From contig JAGHCE010000043.1 of NCBI GenBank assembly GCA_021160625.1, positions 1 to 18,664 on the forward strand: a stretch of DNA of 18,664 nucleotides. Reading direction: 5' to 3'. Origin of the DNA: Planctomycetota bacterium. GTDB lineage: Bacteria > Planctomycetota > DG-23 > SLPQ01. The notes beneath the pieces were generated by a model that saw nothing but the letters and a program-made list of their open reading frames with translations, did not search any database and had not been told where the DNA came from. Every line of letters begins with the position of its first letter. The stretch's first letter is position 1. Positions 16,189 through 18,664 of this stretch are shown here, in pieces. Made by a program: the position numbers and the translations under genes.

Positions 16189-16208
16189 GGGCAGGGCTTG
16201 CCCTGCCC
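16189..16208. repeat. Perfect GC-rich inverted repeat, REP/MITE-like
   Basis: The arms GGGCAGGGC and GCCCTGCCC are perfect complements of nine bases, separated by TT. They are embedded in a GTAGGGGC-leading block of a form often seen in dispersed palindromic elements of environmental bacteria. There is only one copy in the window, and no T run follows, so it is not a standard terminator. Dispersed repetition is an inference from its look. Confidence 0.5.
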
Positions 16209-16367
16209 TCGGTTGGTGCGACAATGGCTACCCGGAGGCCCTTTTTTCACAGAATGAACGCCGCTGATTGCCGAAAAGGTATGCGCCGGGCCTCTTTCGT
16301 GCGTACGCTTGCCGACACTCGACGATAAAGGAAATCCGGGACCGATCCCGCTCCAGGAAGGACTGGA

Positions 16368-17741
16368 ATGCCGAAAACGTTCAAGGGACTGCTCGTGATA
16401 CTCCTTGTAGCCGCCGGCGCCGCCCGCGTCGAGGCCGCATCCCGGAGCATACTCGATAACGCGCGACTGGCGCTTGATACAGGGAACCCGAGCGAGGCCG
16501 CCTCGCTTTTCGAGAGGGCGTTGGCGGCAGCGCCTTCGTACGCAGAGGCCCTCGCGCCGGAGAGGGCCTGGACGTATATCAAGCTTGGAAACGAGGCCTT
16601 GAAAACCGAGGACCTCGCCGCCGCCGAGGACTACTATTCGCTTGCCTCGGCGATATATCCGCCGTACAGGGATATGTTTATGCCGCAGTGGGCCTTCGTG
16701 AAGCTGCGCCGGGTAAACGAGGCTCTCCGGGCCGCCAGTAAAGACAACGCAAAGACCGACTGGAAGGCGCTCACCCGCGAGATCCGCTGGATAATACACG
16801 TCAACCCCGACCATCGCCAAGCACACTTCACGCTGGGAATCCTCTACGAATGGCAGCACAAAAGCCAAGCCGCCAGGAACTGCTACATCAACGTCATCGG
16901 CGGGCTGCCGCCTGGGCGTGACAAGTCCATTGCCGCGTTGCGCGAGGCCGCAAAAAAGGCCGCCTCGCACAGACACTACACGTTCGATCTCAGGCCCGTC
17001 TTCCCGCCGTGGCGCCTCAGCGACCCCGGCCCCTTTCAGACCTACGCGCAGGGCCCCTTTATAATCCATCATCATAACGAGGCCCTTGCCCGCCGCCTCG
17101 CAGAGGTATTCGAGTACTACCTTTCAAGGCCCGCTCTAAACGGCGTGCTCGAGGCAAACGGCCCCTTTCCGAAGGAGTGCGACGTCTACGTCTTCCGCGA
17201 CGAAAAGGCGTTCCAGGACTCCGGCGGCCAGGAGGTCTGGGCCGGTGGCCAGGCCAAGTTCCACTATATGGACGGTGTGCTGCTCTCCGTGAAAATCCAG
17301 CTTTTCCAGACCGCCCCCGAGCTCACCAACTCCGCCGCGCCCCACGAACTGGCGCACGTTCGGCTTCTGGCCGCTTCGCCTTTCGTCGAGGGGCTTCCGC
17401 TATGGCTCCAGGAGGGCGTAGCCACCTCCACGGAACCACGCAACAAGAAGGAGATGCTCGCAAAGGCGCTCGCGCGCGCACGCGATGCCGGTACTATGAT
17501 GCCGTTTGAAAAGCTGATGGCGGCCGCAACCTACCCGAAAGACGTTCCCAACGATGTCTACTACGCAGAGAGCGTCGCCACGGTGGAGTCCCTCGTGGGG
17601 CACTACGGGGCCGAGCGGTTCTGGAAGTTCGTCAAGGCCATCGAGACCGTCGGCCAGGAAAGAGCCCTTGTCGCGGTGTACGACCTGACGGACACGGACG
17701 TGGAAAACCTTATCCTGGAGTGGACCGCCGCGCGGCAATGA
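16368..17741 (+). CDS. Exported TPR protein with gluzincin (peptidase MA-like) domain
   Basis: The 457-residue product has a likely signal peptide: a basic start, a hydrophobic core (LLVILLVAAGAA) and cleavage near VEA-AS at about 23. Helical tetratricopeptide-like repeats fill about 25-190, including a DTGNPSEAASLFERAL unit. The C-terminal domain carries the zinc-binding HELAH (H326, E327, H330), and a downstream LPLWLQEGVAT supplies the usual third ligand, E349. All gluzincin metal residues are therefore present. It probably acts outside the cytoplasm as a metallopeptidase; the substrate is unknown. ATG 16368 follows GAAGGA at five bases. Its 3' end overlaps the convergent nuclease gene by 32 bases. 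It has no obvious functional link to its neighbours. Confidence 0.85.
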   Translation: MPKTFKGLLVILLVAAGAARVEAASRSILDNARLALDTGNPSEAASLFERALAAAPSYAEALAPERAWTYIKLGNEALKTEDLAAAEDYYSLASAIYPPYRDMFMPQWAFVKLRRVNEALRAASKDNAKTDWKALTREIRWIIHVNPDHRQAHFTLGILYEWQHKSQAARNCYINVIGGLPPGRDKSIAALREAAKKAASHRHYTFDLRPVFPPWRLSDPGPFQTYAQGPFIIHHHNEALARRLAEVFEYYLSRPALNGVLEANGPFPKECDVYVFRDEKAFQDSGGQEVWAGGQAKFHYMDGVLLSVKIQLFQTAPELTNSAAPHELAHVRLLAASPFVEGLPLWLQEGVATSTEPRNKKEMLAKALARARDAGTMMPFEKLMAAATYPKDVPNDVYYAESVATVESLVGHYGAERFWKFVKAIETVGQERALVAVYDLTDTDVENLILEWTAARQ

Positions 17742-18630
17742 TCCGGCAGAGATTCTTGTATTCGCACCGGCAGTCGTCCTCCGGGCGCGCCGCATATGGC
17801 GGACCCTTCCGGATGGCCTCAACCGCCGCCAGGACACGGCGCTCGGCCTGCGCGAGACCGTCCGCCGCATAGTCCCATCCTACCTCCACCCCCGGCCGCA
17901 GGAAGTAGAGCGTGACCCTCCCAGGGACACGGCCCGTGAGCCTCCAGGCAGCCAGCGCATAGACGTCCATCTGTGCCCGGTAACCCTCGGCGTAGACAGG
18001 CGCCTCATCAGCCGAAATGCTGTCGCTCTTGAAGTCGATTATCTCGTCGGGGGCATACCGGTCTATCTTGCCCTCGAAAATGATGCCCTCCAGGAACACC
18101 GAAAACGAAAGCTCGCGCTCGCCGCCCAGGGCCGACAGGCGCTCGTAAAAGCGAGACTGCTCCAGCGCCGCCAGGATCGGCAGGCACTCGGCCCTAAGTG
18201 CCTCGGCGTTACGGGCATATTCGCCCCGGCCTCGAAGGATGCGATCGAGAGCCTTTGCAAGCGGCTCTCCCCGGCGCGCGCGCTCCAGCACCTCGTGCAG
18301 CAATGTCCCGACGACGTGCCCCGCAACCGCCTGCCCCCCCTCCTCGCGCTCCTCCAGAATCCAGTCCCCCGGCAGACGGCGCAGATGAGCGAATTCGTAG
18401 CGAAGCGGGCAGCGCGAAAAGTCGGCAATCTCGGTGGCGGTGAAGATGTCAAGGCCCTCAAGCCCGGCGCCGAGCTCCCCCACGCGCGCGGCCAGCGCAT
18501 CTTCATCCGAAAGGCCGTCTCCGGAGATTGTTTCCCCCGCAACCAGCCTCTCCCGCAGCCGTGAAAGGTCACCGGCAGGGAGCCTCCGTGCACCGGAGGA
18601 GCCTTCATCGAGAGGCGAATAATCCCCCAT
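17710..18630 (-). CDS. RecB/AddA-type PD-(D/E)XK nuclease domain protein, possibly 5'-truncated
   Basis: The 306-residue product resembles the C-terminal nuclease domain of AddA/AddB/UvrD-type helicase-nucleases. Visible motifs: TATEIADFSRCPLRYEF (C74), GTLLHEVLE (H112), the metal-binding KIDR and IIDFK (D190, D199, K201), and the QxxxY motif (Q220, Y224). C74 with C287, C289 and C295 could hold an iron-sulfur cluster, although the C-x-C spacing differs from the usual C-x2-C. About 60 residues precede the domain and look like a linker. No helicase motif is present. ATG 18630 directly follows an in-frame TAG and has no ribosome binding site, so this may be a stand-alone nuclease or the remnant of a longer gene whose helicase part is lost, frameshifted or off the edge. 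It overlaps the peptidase gene by 32 bases, end to end. Confidence 0.75.
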   Translation of the reverse strand: MGDYSPLDEGSSGARRLPAGDLSRLRERLVAGETISGDGLSDEDALAARVGELGAGLEGLDIFTATEIADFSRCPLRYEFAHLRRLPGDWILEEREEGGQAVAGHVVGTLLHEVLERARRGEPLAKALDRILRGRGEYARNAEALRAECLPILAALEQSRFYERLSALGGERELSFSVFLEGIIFEGKIDRYAPDEIIDFKSDSISADEAPVYAEGYRAQMDVYALAAWRLTGRVPGRVTLYFLRPGVEVGWDYAADGLAQAERRVLAAVEAIRKGPPYAARPEDDCRCEYKNLCRIIAARRSTPG

Positions 18631-18664
18631 CTAACCGTAAAAAAGCTATCCAAAAACTAGAAAA
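18631..18664 (-). other. AT-rich right edge upstream of the nuclease ORF
   Basis: These 34 bases are strikingly AT-rich compared with the coding DNA next to them. On the minus strand, TAG stops occur in the nuclease frame (complement 18631-18633 and 18646-18648) and in a second frame (complement 18657-18659). It could be a promoter region, the edge of an inserted element or low-quality contig-end sequence. The window ends here. Confidence 0.4.

Larger units (their letters stand above)
16035..16367. other. Divergent spacer between rsmD and the TPR-peptidase gene
   Basis: This 333-base stretch separates two divergent genes. It holds an AT-rich block next to rsmD, a possible rsmD promoter, a perfect GC-rich palindrome and a T6 run at 16245-16250. 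An alternative longer rsmD start (16076) would use its first 42 bases. I found no tRNA; one T-loop-like string around 16131-16150 lacks a matching acceptor stem. No promoter for the plus-strand gene is convincing. Confidence 0.5.

Noticed and set aside
16245..16250. T6 run after a GC-rich stretch as a terminator
   Set aside because: The preceding stem is only about four pairs with a wobble, and no plus-strand gene ends upstream of it.
1..18664. CRISPR array, insertion sequence, prophage or defence island
   Set aside because: No spaced direct-repeat array, transposase, integrase or phage gene was seen; the content is mostly conserved housekeeping genes.

Overview
The window is a GC-rich bacterial chromosome segment with very tight gene packing. 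Several gene ends overlap and many starts are TTG or GTG. The lineage cannot be fixed from this sequence. MurE carries a DNPR motif, which points to meso-diaminopimelate peptidoglycan, and a complete mraZ-led division and cell-wall (dcw) cluster indicates a walled bacterium dividing by the classical pathway. The DUF58/BatA pair and the TPR plus peptidase-MA protein are common in Deltaproteobacteria, PVC relatives and several uncultured phyla, so those are plausible hosts, but this is inference.

Positions 1-8652, minus strand: the 5' half of a dcw operon. In transcription order it holds a sigma70-like promoter, three MraZ operator boxes in the leader, mraZ, an 83-residue unrecognised ORF, rsmH, ftsL, ftsI (class B PBP), murE, murF, mraY and ftsW, which runs off the left edge. 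From the small ORF onward the spacing is short or overlapping, so the genes are probably co-transcribed and translationally coupled. murD, usually found between mraY and ftsW, is not there: the two genes touch.

Positions 8653-11101: a leader/spacer, a GT4 glycosyltransferase on the minus strand and, divergently, queA (queuosine tRNA modification) on the plus strand. queA ends convergently into cca.

Positions 11091-16034, minus strand: a compact four-gene operon rsmD - DUF58 - BatA-like - cca. It joins two RNA enzymes (16S rRNA m2G966 methyltransferase and CCA-adding enzyme) with a two-gene von Willebrand A-like membrane module. No MoxR ATPase is seen in the window.

Positions 16035-18664: a 333-base spacer with a perfect GC-rich palindrome, then a plus-strand exported TPR protein with a gluzincin (peptidase MA-like) domain. 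Facing it is a minus-strand RecB/AddA-type PD-(D/E)XK nuclease domain protein, whose 5' side abuts a short AT-rich stretch with stops. It may be a stand-alone nuclease or the broken C-terminus of a helicase-nuclease.

No rRNA, tRNA, CRISPR array, transposase or prophage gene was found. Most of the window is conserved housekeeping. The points most worth checking are the MraZ operator, the small dcw ORF, the murD gap, the mixed RNA-enzyme/BatA operon and the nuclease at the right edge.
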